Below, in pieces: positions 15,974 through 25,241 of a DNA stretch of 64,000 nucleotides. Below the pieces are notes generated by a model that did no database searches, was not told the DNA's origin, and saw nothing but the letters and a program-made list of their open reading frames with translations. Where the stretch lies: positions 227,217 through 291,216 of the forward strand of contig NZ_BMQP01000005.1 in the NCBI RefSeq assembly GCF_014648175.1. Reading direction: 5' to 3'. This stretch comes from Planobispora rosea. GTDB taxonomy: Bacteria > Actinomycetota > Actinomycetes > Streptosporangiales > Streptosporangiaceae. The translations under genes were made by a program, and so were the position numbers. The number at the start of each line of letters is the position of its first letter. Position 1 is the first letter of the stretch.

Positions 15974-16339
15974 ATGGCAGGCAAGGCTGTCATCAGTCTG
16001 ACCACCGGCATGGAGGACCCCGAGCGGGTCACGGTGGCGTTCCTGGTCGCGCTCGGCGCGGCCGAGCAGGGCCGGCCGACGCTGATGTTCCTCACCAAGG
16101 AGGCCACCCGGCTGGCCCTGGAGGGCGTCGCGACCGGAGTCGCGTGCGACGGCTGCCCGCCGCTGGCGGACCTGCTGGCGCGGTACGTCAAGGCGGGCGG
16201 GACCTACCTGGTCTGCCCCCTCTGCTTCGACTCCCGCAAGCTCGACAAGAGCGGGCTGATCGAGGGAGCGGAACTGGGCGGCACCGTGCCGATGTGGCAG
16301 TGGATCGGCGACGAGGGGGCCACCACCTTCAGTTATTGA
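15974..16339 (+). CDS. DsrE-family protein
   Basis: A 121-residue protein of the DsrE/DsrF sulfur-relay fold: AVISLTTGMEDPERVTVAF, a Rossmann-like alternation, then CDGCPPL at about residue 57 and VCPLCFDSR at about 84. The paired CxxC motifs suggest redox or sulfur-carrier chemistry. GGAG lies seven bases before the ATG at 15974. It is divergent from the LuxR gene and 98 bp ahead of the large helical protein. Confidence 0.78.
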   Translation: MAGKAVISLTTGMEDPERVTVAFLVALGAAEQGRPTLMFLTKEATRLALEGVATGVACDGCPPLADLLARYVKAGGTYLVCPLCFDSRKLDKSGLIEGAELGGTVPMWQWIGDEGATTFSY

Positions 16340-16437
16340 GGCCGTTAAGCGGTTGTCAAGCCGGCGCATACCGGGGCGGCGCATCGTTGGAGGCTGCAGC
16401 CGGGCAGGGGAACCAGGGGCCCGGCGCAGCTGGGGGG

Positions 16438-18429
16438 ATGTCTGTGACCACCGCGTACCACCTGGAAGAACGCCCGGACGCCCACGGGGACGTCGAGTCG
16501 TCTCTCACGGCGGCCGAACGCGCCCTGTACGCCGAGGGCGACCTGCACACCGCCCGATGGTGGTTCGACCTGGCCTACAGCGCGGCCGAGCAACTGGGCG
16601 ACGGCCCGGCGATGGCACGGGCCGCCCTGGGACTGGGCGGGGTGTGGGTGCACGAGCACCGCACCGCCGCGGAGGCCGCCACGGTGCGGGCGCGCCAGCG
16701 CCGCGCCCTGGCGGCCGTCGCCCCGGACACGCCTCTGGCGGTACGGCTGCGCGTCAGGCTGTGCGCCGAGGAGGACTACCGCCGCGGCACGCACGGCACC
16801 GTCCTGCGGGCGCTGGCCGAGGCCAGGAGCAGCGGTGACGCGGTGGCGACGGCGGAGGCGCTGAGCCTGGCCCACCACTGCCTGATGGATCCCCGCCACC
16901 GCGAGCTCCGGCTGGAGCTGGCGCAGGATCTGATCGGCCAGGCGGCCTGGACCGGCCGCCGGAGTGACCTGCTCATGGGGCTGCTGTGGCGCGGCGTCGA
17001 TCTGTTCCTGGCCGGTGACGCGCACGCCGAACGGTCCCTGCGCGAGCTGCGCGAACTGCTGGCGGTGGAGGACCATCTGGCGGTCGGGTTCGTGGTGGAC
17101 GCGATCGAGGTCATGCTCGCCATCCGCGCGGGGCGCCTCGCCCACGCCGAGACGCTGGCGGCCTCCTGCGCCGAACGGGGTCACACCGCCGGCGACGACG
17201 ACGCCGTCGGCTGGTACGGCGCCCAGATCGCCGTGATCCGCTGGTACCAGGGCCGTATCGGCGAGCTCGTCCCGGCCCTGGAGAAACTGGTGCGCACGCC
17301 CGCGCTGGGCTCGGCCGACTACGCGTATTTCGCGGTCCTGGCGGTGGCCGCCGCCGCCGCCGGAGACCGGCATCTGGCCCGGGGGATGCTGGCCCGGCTG
17401 CGCGGAACCGGGCTGGCGGACCTGCCCCGCGGCAAGAGCTGGCTGGCGGCGATGCACGGCGTGGTGGAGGCGGCCCGGCTGCTCGACGACGCCGACACCG
17501 CCGCCCAGGCCTACGACCTGCTCACGCCGTTCGCCGATCTCCCGATGATCGCCAGCCTGGGTGTGGCCTGTTTCGGCTCCACCCACCTGGCCCTGGGCAC
17601 GGCCGCGCTCACCGCCGGCCGGATCGACCGCGCCGTGGAGCACTTCGGGCAGGCCGTCGAGGCCAACCTGGCGCTGGGCCACTGGCCGGCCGTGGCCCTG
17701 TCCCGCTGGCGGCTGGGCCACGCGCTGATGTCGCGGCGCGGGGCACGGGACGAGGCGGCGCGCGGGGAACTGGCCCTGGCCGAGCGGGAGGCCGACCGGC
17801 TGGGCATGGTGCTGCCCGCGTGGACGGCGCCCCATACGGTAGGGCCGGGCGCCGGATCGAGCGCTGGACCGGCCGTCGGACCGGCCACCGGACCGGCCAC
17901 CGTGGTGTGCCGCCGCCATGGCCGCCAGTGGCGGCTGGAGCTGGCCGGCCGGAGCGTCCTGGTCGACGACAGCGTGGGCATGCGGCACCTGGCGGTCCTG
18001 ATCGCCAACCCGGGCCGGGAGATCCGCGCCGCCGACCTGGCCGCGGGCCCGGCCCTCCCCGCCGAGGAGTCCTCCCGCGACGAGTCCGTCTCGGCCCAGC
18101 CGCTCCTGGACGAGCAGGCCAGGCACGCCTACCGGGAGCGGCTGGCCCAGCTGGAGGCGGAGATCGAGGAGTTCGAGTCGCTCAACGACATCCGCCGTGC
18201 CGAGGCCCTGCGCGCCGAGCGCGACTGGCTGATCACCGAACTGGCCGCCGCCACCGGCCTGGGCGGGCGGACGCGCCGGTTCACCGACGGCCAGGAACGG
18301 GCCAGGATCGCGGTGGGCAAGGCCGTCCGGCGCGCGCTGACCCGCATCGCCGCGTCCGATCCGGTGATCGGCGAGGAGTTGCGCGCCACCGTCCACACCG
18401 GCCTGCGCTGCTCCTACCACCCCCGGTGA
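16438..18429 (+). CDS. Large TPR-like helical protein with ATPase-associated C-terminal domain
   Basis: About 663 residues. Residues 20-460 are helical repeats rich in Ala and Leu, like the TPR part of STAND or BTAD regulators. After a Gly/Pro/Ala linker (VGPGAGSSAGPAVGPATG) comes a C-terminal module with a WRLELAGRSVLVDDSVGMRH strand pair, then LEAEIEEFESLNDIRRAEAL and GLGGRTRRF. This module is seen at the ends of actinobacterial adenylate-cyclase-like or SARP-type regulators. No P-loop or HTH is present, so it looks like the sensor half of such a regulator. ATG 16438 has poor spacing; GTG 16444, six bases after GGGGGG, may be the real start. Confidence 0.65.
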   Translation: MSVTTAYHLEERPDAHGDVESSLTAAERALYAEGDLHTARWWFDLAYSAAEQLGDGPAMARAALGLGGVWVHEHRTAAEAATVRARQRRALAAVAPDTPLAVRLRVRLCAEEDYRRGTHGTVLRALAEARSSGDAVATAEALSLAHHCLMDPRHRELRLELAQDLIGQAAWTGRRSDLLMGLLWRGVDLFLAGDAHAERSLRELRELLAVEDHLAVGFVVDAIEVMLAIRAGRLAHAETLAASCAERGHTAGDDDAVGWYGAQIAVIRWYQGRIGELVPALEKLVRTPALGSADYAYFAVLAVAAAAAGDRHLARGMLARLRGTGLADLPRGKSWLAAMHGVVEAARLLDDADTAAQAYDLLTPFADLPMIASLGVACFGSTHLALGTAALTAGRIDRAVEHFGQAVEANLALGHWPAVALSRWRLGHALMSRRGARDEAARGELALAEREADRLGMVLPAWTAPHTVGPGAGSSAGPAVGPATGPATVVCRRHGRQWRLELAGRSVLVDDSVGMRHLAVLIANPGREIRAADLAAGPALPAEESSRDESVSAQPLLDEQARHAYRERLAQLEAEIEEFESLNDIRRAEALRAERDWLITELAAATGLGGRTRRFTDGQERARIAVGKAVRRALTRIAASDPVIGEELRATVHTGLRCSYHPR

Positions 18430-18549
18430 CCTCCCCGTACGGTCTGCCCGGCCGTCAGAGCCCCGGCGGCCGCGCGGACGGAACGGGCGGGGGACGCGAT
18501 CGCCTGGTAGAACCGACCCACCTGATCGACCGTCCGGAAAGGACCCCTC

Positions 18550-19704
18550 ATGGCCGGATCCCTCTCCCCCGCCGTGCCGTACGGCTCCCGCGTCCGGGGC
18601 TGCCTGATCGGCGGGGCCGTCGGTGACGCGCTCGGCAACCCCGTGGAGTTCATGTCGCTGAGTGAGATCCGCTCACGTTTCGGCCCGTCAGGGCTCACGG
18701 AGATGATCGAGACCGAGATCACCGACGACACCCAGATGACGCTGTTCACCGCCGAGGGCCTGACCCGTGCCCGGCTGCACGGCGGTGACGCCCTGACCGC
18801 CGTGCGGGACGCCTACCTGCGCTGGCTCGACACCCAGATGCACCGGGCGCCGCTCCCCGAGGACGGCGGTTTCCGCACCGGCTGGCTGCGTGCCCAGCAA
18901 TGGCTGTACGCCCGCCGCGCGCCAGGCAACGCCTGCCTGTCCGGCCTGGACTCCGGCATCGTCCCTCCCCCGCCCGCGTCTCCCCTGGACCGCGGGCCCG
19001 TCAACCCCGGGTCCAAGGGGTGCGGCACGGTGATGCGCGCGGCCCCGTTCGGTCTCCTCCCGGACACGCATGGCCCGGACCCGGCCGCGCGGAGCGGCGA
19101 CGGGACGGCCCCGGAGCCCGGACCGGTCGGCGACCCCGTCGCGCTGGCCGTCGCCACCGCCCGTATCACCCACGGCCATCCCACCGCCGCGATCTCTTCC
19201 GGTGCCCTGGCGCGTCTCATCGGTCGGCTCGTCTGCGGCGACCCCCTGCCCAGGGCCGTCGCGATGACCGAGGGCTGGTTGTCCGCCTTCGACGGCCAGG
19301 ACGCCGAGCAGCGGGAGACCGGTCTGGCCCTGCGTACCGCCCGGCGGCTCGCCGCCAAGGGCGATCCCGCCCCGGAGAAGGTGGAGAGCCTGGGCGGCGG
19401 CTGGGTCGCCGAGGAGGCCCTGGCCATCGCCGTCTACTGCGCCCTGGCCGAGCCCGATCCCCGCCGGGCCCTGCTGCTGGCGGTCAACCACTCCGGCGAC
19501 GCCGACTCCACCGGCGCGATCTGCGGGAACATCCTCGGCGCGGCGTACGGCGAGCACGCCCTGCCCGGCGACTGGGCGCGCGCGGTCGAGGGACGCGACA
19601 CCGTCCTCCGGGTCGCCGACGACTTCACCGCCGCCTTCACCGCCGCCTTCACCGCCGATTCCGCCCCGGCCGGCGACCTCGCCGCCCGCTACCCGTCGAA
19701 CTGA
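18550..19704 (+). CDS. ADP-ribosylglycohydrolase family protein (DraG-like)
   Basis: A 384-residue member of the ADP-ribosylglycohydrolase family, which removes ADP-ribose from proteins or small molecules using two Mg ions. Metal-site elements are visible: GGAVGDALGNPVEF at the N-terminus, EITDDTQMTLFTAEGL at about residue 57, and NHSGDADSTGAICGNILGAA at about 316. A good ribosome site (GGAAAGGA) precedes the ATG. No partner ADP-ribosyltransferase is seen nearby, so the substrate is open. Confidence 0.87.
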   Translation: MAGSLSPAVPYGSRVRGCLIGGAVGDALGNPVEFMSLSEIRSRFGPSGLTEMIETEITDDTQMTLFTAEGLTRARLHGGDALTAVRDAYLRWLDTQMHRAPLPEDGGFRTGWLRAQQWLYARRAPGNACLSGLDSGIVPPPPASPLDRGPVNPGSKGCGTVMRAAPFGLLPDTHGPDPAARSGDGTAPEPGPVGDPVALAVATARITHGHPTAAISSGALARLIGRLVCGDPLPRAVAMTEGWLSAFDGQDAEQRETGLALRTARRLAAKGDPAPEKVESLGGGWVAEEALAIAVYCALAEPDPRRALLLAVNHSGDADSTGAICGNILGAAYGEHALPGDWARAVEGRDTVLRVADDFTAAFTAAFTADSAPAGDLAARYPSN

Positions 19705-19733
19705 CGGACCGAGGCGGGGCGGATCAGGGCGGA

Positions 19734-20786
19734 TCAGGGCGTGAGGATCAGGCGGACGGGGTTGCCCTCCTTGCGGTCCAGGCGTTCCACCGCCGCGGCG
19801 GCCTCGGCCAGGGGCAGGGTGCCGCTGATGGACCGGCCCAGGTCGAGACGGTGGTGACGGGTCAGGTCGACGAGCTGGGTGACGTGCTCGGGCGCGGACC
19901 CGTAGTGGCCGAGGATCTGCTGGCCGAAGTAGGAGAACGGGATGCTCTGGGTGATCGTCAGCGGGGCGGGGGTCAGGCCGACCAGCACGAGCCGCCCGCC
20001 CGGGGCCAGACACGAGACGGCCTGCTCCCGTACGGCGGGCGCCCCGGCCATGTCGAGGGCCAGCTCCAGTCCCCGCCCGCCGGTGGCCTCCAGGAGCCGG
20101 TCCCGCAGGTCGGGCGCGGCGGAGTCCAGGGCGAGGTCGGCGCCCAGGGCGAGGGCGCGCTCGCGGGCGGCCCCGATCGGATCGACCGCGATGATCGGGG
20201 CGGCCCCGACCAGGTGGAGCAGCTGGACGGCGTGCGCGCCCAGCCCTCCGACGCCCCAGACCCCGGCCGGGCGCGCGGGCGCCGCCCTGCCGGTGGAGAC
20301 GATCGCGGCCCAGGGGGTGGAGACGGCGTCGGGGATGATGGCCGCCTGCTCGAACGGCAGGCCGTCGGGGATGGCGACGAGGGTGTGCGGGGCGGCCAGG
20401 GCGTACTCGGCCCAGCCCCCGTCGTAGTCGACGCCGCGGGTGAGGACCTGCAGGCACGGCTCGACGAACCGGACGCAGTTCGCACAGCGCCCGCAGCGTT
20501 CCCCGGCCTGGAGCAGCACCCGCTGCCCGGCCGTCCAGGACGCGGGGACGTCCGGGCCGAGGGCGTCGATGACCCCGGAGACCTCGTGGCCGAGGGTGAC
20601 CTTGTCGGAGGCGAGGAAGAGCGGGTTCAGGGTGCCGTCGATCAGGTGGACGTCCGACAGGCACACGCCTGCCGCCCTCACCTTGATCCTCACCTGGCCC
20701 GGACCGGGCTCGGGGACGGGGACTTCCTCGACGGCGAAGGTCTTGTTCCGGACGTCGAGCCGCCCGGCGAGCATGGTGTCGGTCAT
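19734..20786 (-). CDS. Zinc-dependent alcohol dehydrogenase (MDR family)
   Basis: A 350-residue medium-chain dehydrogenase. Visible are the catalytic-zinc region AGVCLSDVHL with GHEVSGVI at about residue 67, a structural-zinc-like Cys cluster (ERCGRCANCVRFVEPC) at about 95-110, and the NAD(P)-binding Rossmann GVGGLGAHAVQL at about 178. It likely oxidises an alcohol or polyol; the specificity is unclear. It converges with the ADP-ribosylglycohydrolase gene (29-bp gap). Confidence 0.87.
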   Translation of the reverse strand: MTDTMLAGRLDVRNKTFAVEEVPVPEPGPGQVRIKVRAAGVCLSDVHLIDGTLNPLFLASDKVTLGHEVSGVIDALGPDVPASWTAGQRVLLQAGERCGRCANCVRFVEPCLQVLTRGVDYDGGWAEYALAAPHTLVAIPDGLPFEQAAIIPDAVSTPWAAIVSTGRAAPARPAGVWGVGGLGAHAVQLLHLVGAAPIIAVDPIGAARERALALGADLALDSAAPDLRDRLLEATGGRGLELALDMAGAPAVREQAVSCLAPGGRLVLVGLTPAPLTITQSIPFSYFGQQILGHYGSAPEHVTQLVDLTRHHRLDLGRSISGTLPLAEAAAAVERLDRKEGNPVRLILTP

Positions 20787-20885
20787 CGGACCTTCCTGGT
20801 ACGCGAGTGGAACCGGCGACGGTGGGCCACCGGTCTCCCCTTACCCGCAGGTCGCCGGAAGGAGCACGGCGCCTCATGATCGGGC

Positions 20886-20915
20886 CATGGCGGCACATGG
20901 CGGCACATCGCGGCG
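20886..20915. repeat. 10-bp tandem repeat
   Basis: CATGGCGGCA occurs twice in tandem (20886-20895, 20896-20905), with a third degenerate copy after it. It lies in the 273-bp divergent gap upstream of the alcohol dehydrogenase. Confidence 0.6.
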
Positions 20916-21006
20916 CGTGACGGCACCCTGTCCGCCCGGTGCCCACCGCATCCATCCGGTCTCACGGTTCCGCCGTCGATATCCGGGCAGGAAGCGAGGG
21001 ACCAGA

Positions 21007-21029
21007 CCGTGTCCGTACATACGACACGG
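21007..21029. promoter_or_regulatory. Inverted repeat upstream of small hypothetical gene
   Basis: CCGTGTC (21007-21013) and GACACGG (21023-21029) are perfect arms around a nine-base spacer that contains CGTACATACG. It lies about 30 bp before the ATG at 21060, so it could be an operator or a leader hairpin. Confidence 0.4.
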
Positions 21030-21059
21030 ACAGGGACACGACAGATAAGGGGGCGGTCC

Positions 21060-21311
21060 ATGCCTCTCGTCAACCGAGATTGCGTCCGGAAGCTGCTGGA
21101 GTCCTCGGACCCCGGCGCCACTCTGGTGTTCGTCCGTGGCGACTGCGTGGTCCTGCCGGAGCAGGAGATCGACGACGCCCACCGGGGGCTGGTCGTCATG
21201 AGCCGCAAGGATCTGACCAGGCTCCTTCCCGGCGGCGGCACGATCACCGAGCAGCAGCTCGACACACTGGCCGACCGGCTCGACAACATCGTCCGGGATC
21301 TGGGCGCCTGA
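21060..21311 (+). CDS. Small hypothetical protein
   Basis: An 83-residue soluble protein, not recognised. It begins MPLVNRDCVRKLLESSD, has a strand-like TLVFVRGDCVVLPEQ, and ends in a helix with LDTLADRLDNIVRDLGA. AAGGGG precedes the ATG at suitable spacing, and third-position GC supports coding. It lies between the alcohol dehydrogenase (divergent) and the EF-hand gene (convergent). Confidence 0.65.
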   Translation: MPLVNRDCVRKLLESSDPGATLVFVRGDCVVLPEQEIDDAHRGLVVMSRKDLTRLLPGGGTITEQQLDTLADRLDNIVRDLGA

Positions 21312-21364
21312 CCGCGGCCGCCGGGGTCCGGGCCCGCCGACGGTCGCGGACCCGGACCCGGGGG

Positions 21365-21571
21365 TCAGTCCTGCGCCATCATCCTGACGAACTCCTCGAA
21401 GGAGAACCGTCCGTCGCCGTCGGCGTCGGCGTCCCGGCGCAGCGAGCCGATCGCCTCCGCGGGGAGGTCCGGGAAGTGCCGGACGAGCTCCTTCTCCGTG
21501 ATGAAGCCGTCACCGTCGCCGTCGATGGCGGTGAACGTCTCCCGCAGCTCGGTCAGCCGCTCCTGCGACAT
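21365..21571 (-). CDS. Two-EF-hand calcium-binding protein
   Basis: A 68-residue protein made almost wholly of one EF-hand pair. Loop 1 DGDGDGFITEKE (about residues 17-28) and loop 2 DADGDGRFSFEE (about 49-60) both have the D-x-D-G-D-G-x-[IF]-x-x-x-E calcium pattern intact. There is no signal peptide, so it is cytosolic, as in calmodulin-like proteins of actinomycetes. The start is supported by GGAAGG upstream. Its partner is unknown. Confidence 0.88.
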   Translation of the reverse strand: MSQERLTELRETFTAIDGDGDGFITEKELVRHFPDLPAEAIGSLRRDADADGDGRFSFEEFVRMMAQD

Positions 21572-21714
21572 GTGCCCTGCCTTCCGTAGTACGAGTCGGC
21601 AGACAACATACGGGATGCCGGAACCGGCGGGGAGTCTGGTCCGGATCCGGTCATGTTCCGAAATCCGCCGCATACGACGGATGAGACGGTGCTTTGAGGG
21701 CTCACAGTGGAGTT

Positions 21715-21729
21715 TTGTGCAATGCACAA
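21715..21729. promoter_or_regulatory. Perfect 15-bp palindrome upstream of the deacylase-IclR operon
   Basis: TTGTGCA-A-TGCACAA lies 53 bp upstream of the deacylase start. A second TGCACATGTGACA element follows 17 bases on. IclR-family proteins bind short palindromes of this sort, and an iclR-type gene is second in the operon, so autoregulation is the simplest reading. Inference only. Confidence 0.6.
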
Positions 21730-21781
21730 TGTTGTTCTGCACATGTGACAAGCGATCCCGGTTCCGTCTACGTTGACCGGC

Positions 21782-23320
21782 GTGTTCGACGTGCTCATCC
21801 ATGGCGGCCGGGTGGTCGACGGCACCGGCGCCGCGCCGTACCCCGCCGACGTCGGCGTCCGCGACGGCCGTGTCGCGGCGGTCGGCGACCTGTCCCCGGC
21901 CGATGTCACCGGCGCGGTCCGCGTCGACGCCGCCGGCAGGCTGGTGGTCCCCGGTTTCATCGACGTCCACGTGCACGGCGACGCCACCGTGCTGGACCCG
22001 GGCATCCAGCTGGCGGCGTTGCGGCAGGGCGTCACCACGTTCGTGCTCGGGCAGGACGGGCTGTCCTTCGCGCCATCTTCGCCGCAGACGCTGCGCTTCG
22101 TCACCCGCTACTTCTCCGCGATCAACGGTGCCCATCCGGGATTGGACGGCGGACCGGTGAGCGTGGCGGAGCTGCTGGCCACCTACGACCGGACCACCGC
22201 CCTCAACACCGTCTACCTGGTCCCGCACGGCACGGTCCGGCACGCCGCCGCGGCCGACCCGGCCGCGATGCTGCGCATGGTGGAGCGGGGCCTGGAGGAG
22301 GGCGCGGCGGGGCTGTCCAGCGGCCTGGAGTACATCCCCGGCCGGTACGGCGACGCCGACGAGCTCGCCGCGCTGTGCGTGCCCGTCGCGCGGGCCGGCC
22401 TGCCGTACGTCACCCACATGCGCGGCTACGAGGAGAGGGCGGCCGCGGGCATGGCCGAGGCCCGGCTGATCGCCGAGAGGTCCGGGGCGGCGCTGCACGT
22501 CTCGCACTACCACGGCCCCGGCGCGGAGCTGGCGGGGATGATCGACGACGCCCTCGCGGCGGGCCTGGACGTCACCTTCGACAGCTACCCGTACCTCAGC
22601 GGGTTCAGCATCCTGGCGATGGTCGCCCTCCCGCGTGACCTCGACGACCCGGATCTCGACCGCATCGTGGAACGCCTGCACGATCCGGAGGTACGGCGCC
22701 GCCTGGCCCGCGAGACCGACCCCGCCCTCTGGCACCGCGCCGTGCTGGCGCACGTGCCCGATCCCGGTCTGTCCTGGGCCGAGGGCCGGAGCATCGCCGC
22801 GGCCGCGGCCGAGGCCGGGCGGGAGCCCGCCGCGTTCTGCGCGGACCTGCTGGTCGCGACGCGGCTGGCCGCGAGCTGCGTGTTCGCCCAGCCGCCGGGC
22901 AACGACGACGCCTCCATGCGCCTGCTGCTGCGCCACCCGGCCCAGCTGGGCGGCTCCGACGCCATCCACATCGGCGGCCACCCGCACCCGCGGGCCTTCG
23001 GGACATTCGCCCGTTTCCTCGGCCGCCACGTCCGCGAGCTGGGTGACTGGACCTGGCAGGAGGCGGTCGCGCACCTGGCCTCCGGCCCCGCCCGCCGCTT
23101 CGGCCTGGCGGACCGGGGCACGATCGGGCCGGGCACGGCGGCGGACCTGGTCGTGATCGATCCGGACCGGGTGACCGACACCGCCGACTACGCCCGGCCC
23201 CGTGTCCTGGCCCAGGGGATCGACGACGTGCTGGTCGGCGGCGTGCCCGTGCTGGCGGGCGGCGCCCTGACCGGCGCGCGGCCCGGACGTCCCCTGCGGC
23301 CCCGGGGAGCGCTGCGGTGA
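21782..23320 (+). CDS. N-acyl-D-amino-acid deacylase (D-aminoacylase) family amidohydrolase
   Basis: A 512-residue amidohydrolase of the D-aminoacylase group. It begins FDVLIHGGRVVDGTG and has the metal-binding FIDVHVHGD at about residue 63. The central ASGLSSGLEY-like segment appears as GAAGLSSGLEYIPGRY, followed by THMRGYEER and HVSHYHGPG with further metal or catalytic histidines. It ends in the GTIGPGTAADLVVID family closure. It would release D-amino acids from N-acyl forms or hydrolyse a cyclic amide. GTG 21782 is chosen because it gives the family N-terminus; TTG 21773 is possible. No ribosome site is seen, so the message may be leaderless. It overlaps iclR by GTGA. Confidence 0.82.
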   Translation: MFDVLIHGGRVVDGTGAAPYPADVGVRDGRVAAVGDLSPADVTGAVRVDAAGRLVVPGFIDVHVHGDATVLDPGIQLAALRQGVTTFVLGQDGLSFAPSSPQTLRFVTRYFSAINGAHPGLDGGPVSVAELLATYDRTTALNTVYLVPHGTVRHAAAADPAAMLRMVERGLEEGAAGLSSGLEYIPGRYGDADELAALCVPVARAGLPYVTHMRGYEERAAAGMAEARLIAERSGAALHVSHYHGPGAELAGMIDDALAAGLDVTFDSYPYLSGFSILAMVALPRDLDDPDLDRIVERLHDPEVRRRLARETDPALWHRAVLAHVPDPGLSWAEGRSIAAAAAEAGREPAAFCADLLVATRLAASCVFAQPPGNDDASMRLLLRHPAQLGGSDAIHIGGHPHPRAFGTFARFLGRHVRELGDWTWQEAVAHLASGPARRFGLADRGTIGPGTAADLVVIDPDRVTDTADYARPRVLAQGIDDVLVGGVPVLAGGALTGARPGRPLRPRGALR

Positions 23321-24108
23321 GCGCCCCGGAGTCCGGCCCCGGACGCAACCAGTCGGCCTCGCTCCGCCGGGCGCTGACCGTGCTGGAGTACGTGCGCGAC
23401 CACACGAGCACCGGCCAGGGGTTGACGCTGTCCCGGCTGGCCGAGGCGCTCGGCCTGTCCAAGAGCACCGTGCTGCGGCTGGCCGTCCCCCTCGTCGAGG
23501 CCGGACTGCTGGACCGCGACCGCCGGAGCGGCGCCTACCGGCTCGGGCACGGCGCGCTCCGCCTCGGCCAGGCCTACCTGTCCACCCTCGATCTGCGCTC
23601 CGTGGCCGCGGAGGAGACCCGCGAGCTGATGCGCCAGGTCGACGAGACCGTGCACCTGGTCGTCTACGAGCCCCCGTACGTCGTCTACATCGACAAGGTC
23701 GAGAACGAGAGCAAGGTGCGCATGGCCTCCCGCGTCGGCAGCCGGGGACGCCTGTACTGCACCGCCGTCGGCAAGGCGATCCTCGCCTGGCAGCCGGAGG
23801 CGGTCGTGGAGGAGACCGTGGCCGCCGGGATGCCCGCCCTCACCCGGTACACGATCACCGATCCGGTACGGCTCCGCACCGAGCTGGCCCGGATCCGGCA
23901 GCGCGGTTACGCGGTCGACGACCGGGAGAACGAACCCGAGGTCCGCTGCGTGGCGGCGCCCATCTTCAACCACGACGACGCCGCCACCGCCGCCGTCTCC
24001 GTCTCGGGCCTGACCTCGCGGATCACCGCCGCGCGGGTGCGCGACCTGGGGCCGCTGGTGGCGCGGGCCGCCCTGGGCATCTCCAGGAAGCTGGGATCGT
24101 CCCGATGA
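23317..24108 (+). CDS. IclR-family transcriptional regulator
   Basis: A 263-residue regulator. The winged helix is at about residues 12-70 (ALTVLEYVRDH, LSRLAEALGLSKSTVLRLAVPLVEAGLLDRD). The IclR effector domain is at about 85-255 with RLYCTAVGKAILA and the Cys-containing RCVAAPIFNHDD near the end. The GTG start overlaps the deacylase stop by four bases, so the regulator is co-translated with its probable target. It likely controls this cluster from the palindrome at 21715. Confidence 0.88.
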   Translation: MSAPESGPGRNQSASLRRALTVLEYVRDHTSTGQGLTLSRLAEALGLSKSTVLRLAVPLVEAGLLDRDRRSGAYRLGHGALRLGQAYLSTLDLRSVAAEETRELMRQVDETVHLVVYEPPYVVYIDKVENESKVRMASRVGSRGRLYCTAVGKAILAWQPEAVVEETVAAGMPALTRYTITDPVRLRTELARIRQRGYAVDDRENEPEVRCVAAPIFNHDDAATAAVSVSGLTSRITAARVRDLGPLVARAALGISRKLGSSR

Positions 24109-24187
24109 CCGCGTTCCCGCTCCCCCGTCCCTCCGGCCTTCCTTCCCGTCTTTTTCCGTCCCTTCCGACAGAACCGGAGCCCGTTCG

Positions 24188-25195
24188 ATGACTGACCTGG
24201 TGACGCTCGGCGAGACCATGGCCCTGTTCACCGCCCGGCGCGTCGGCGCGCTCCGGCACGCGCGCGACTTCGACCTCGGCGTGGGCGGCGCGGAGTCGAA
24301 CGTGGCGATCGGCGTCACCCGCCTGGGCCTGCGGGCCTGCTGGATCGGCCGGGTGGGGGCCGACGAGTTCGGCGAGCTGGTCCGTTCCACCCTGGCCGGG
24401 GAGCACGTGGACGTCTCCCGGGCCGTCGTCGACCCGGACGCGCCCACCGGGCTGATGGTCAAGGGCCGGCGCACCGCCGAGCTGGTGGACGTGCACTACT
24501 ACCGGGCGGCGAGCGCGGGTTCCCGGCTCCGCCCGGCGGACCTGGACACCGGCCTGATCCGCTCGGCCCGGGTCCTGCACGTCACCGGGATCACCCCCGC
24601 GCTGTCGGCCACCGCGCTGGAGGCGGTCCGCGCCGCGGTGGCCGAGGCGCGCGCCGCCGGGGTGCCCGTCTCGATGGACGTCAACTACCGCCGTGCCCTG
24701 TGGGCGCCCGACCGTGCGGCCGCCGTGCTGGGTGAGATCGTCAAGAGCTGCGACGTGCTGTTCGTCACCGAGGCGGAGGGGCGGTTGCTGACCGGGGACG
24801 GCGATCCCGCCGTACCGGCTCCGGGCGGGGTCCCCGCGGCGCCGCCCGCGCCCGGCGGCCCCGCCGGGCTGGCCGCGGCCCTGGCCGCCCTGGGCCCCCG
24901 TCACGTGCTCGTCAAGCTCGGGGCGCACGGCGCGGTGGAGTTGTCGGAGGGCGAGGTACGGCACGGCGCGCCCTACCGGGTCACCGAGCTGGACCCGGTC
25001 GGCGCCGGGGACGCCTTCGCCGCCGGGTGGCTGGCCGGCTGGCTGGCCGGGGCGGACCCGGAGCGGCGGCTGGCCACGGCCTGCGCCGCCGGGGCGTTCG
25101 CGGTGACCGCGTGCGGCGACTGGGAGAGCCTCCCCCGGCGTGCGGATCTGGAGTCGCTGGTCCTGGGGGTCACGGGCGACGCGGTGCGCCGGTAG
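24188..25195 (+). CDS. PfkB-family sugar kinase, 2-keto-3-deoxygluconate kinase-like
   Basis: A 335-residue ribokinase-fold kinase. It has the first PfkB signature region GGAESNVAIGVTRLG at about residue 37 and the second one with catalytic Asp, DPVGAGDAFAAGWLAG, at about 274. The opening LVTLGETMALF and the KGRRTAELVDVHYYRAASAGS stretch resemble KDG kinases. It would phosphorylate 2-keto-3-deoxygluconate or a related acid sugar with ATP. The deacylase-IclR-kinase layout suggests one catabolic unit, although deacylase and kinase substrates differ chemically. A perfect terminator follows. Confidence 0.8.
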   Translation: MTDLVTLGETMALFTARRVGALRHARDFDLGVGGAESNVAIGVTRLGLRACWIGRVGADEFGELVRSTLAGEHVDVSRAVVDPDAPTGLMVKGRRTAELVDVHYYRAASAGSRLRPADLDTGLIRSARVLHVTGITPALSATALEAVRAAVAEARAAGVPVSMDVNYRRALWAPDRAAAVLGEIVKSCDVLFVTEAEGRLLTGDGDPAVPAPGGVPAAPPAPGGPAGLAAALAALGPRHVLVKLGAHGAVELSEGEVRHGAPYRVTELDPVGAGDAFAAGWLAGWLAGADPERRLATACAAGAFAVTACGDWESLPRRADLESLVLGVTGDAVRR

Positions 25196-25241
25196 CCGTA
25201 CCTCCGACGGGGCGCCCGTAACGGAGGACCCCGCAACGGAG

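Noticed and set aside
1..25000. A biosynthetic gene cluster around the monooxygenase, AlkZ-like and LuxR genes
   Set aside because: No core synthase (PKS, NRPS, RiPP maturase or terpene cyclase) is present; the genes face different ways and look like independent accessory units.
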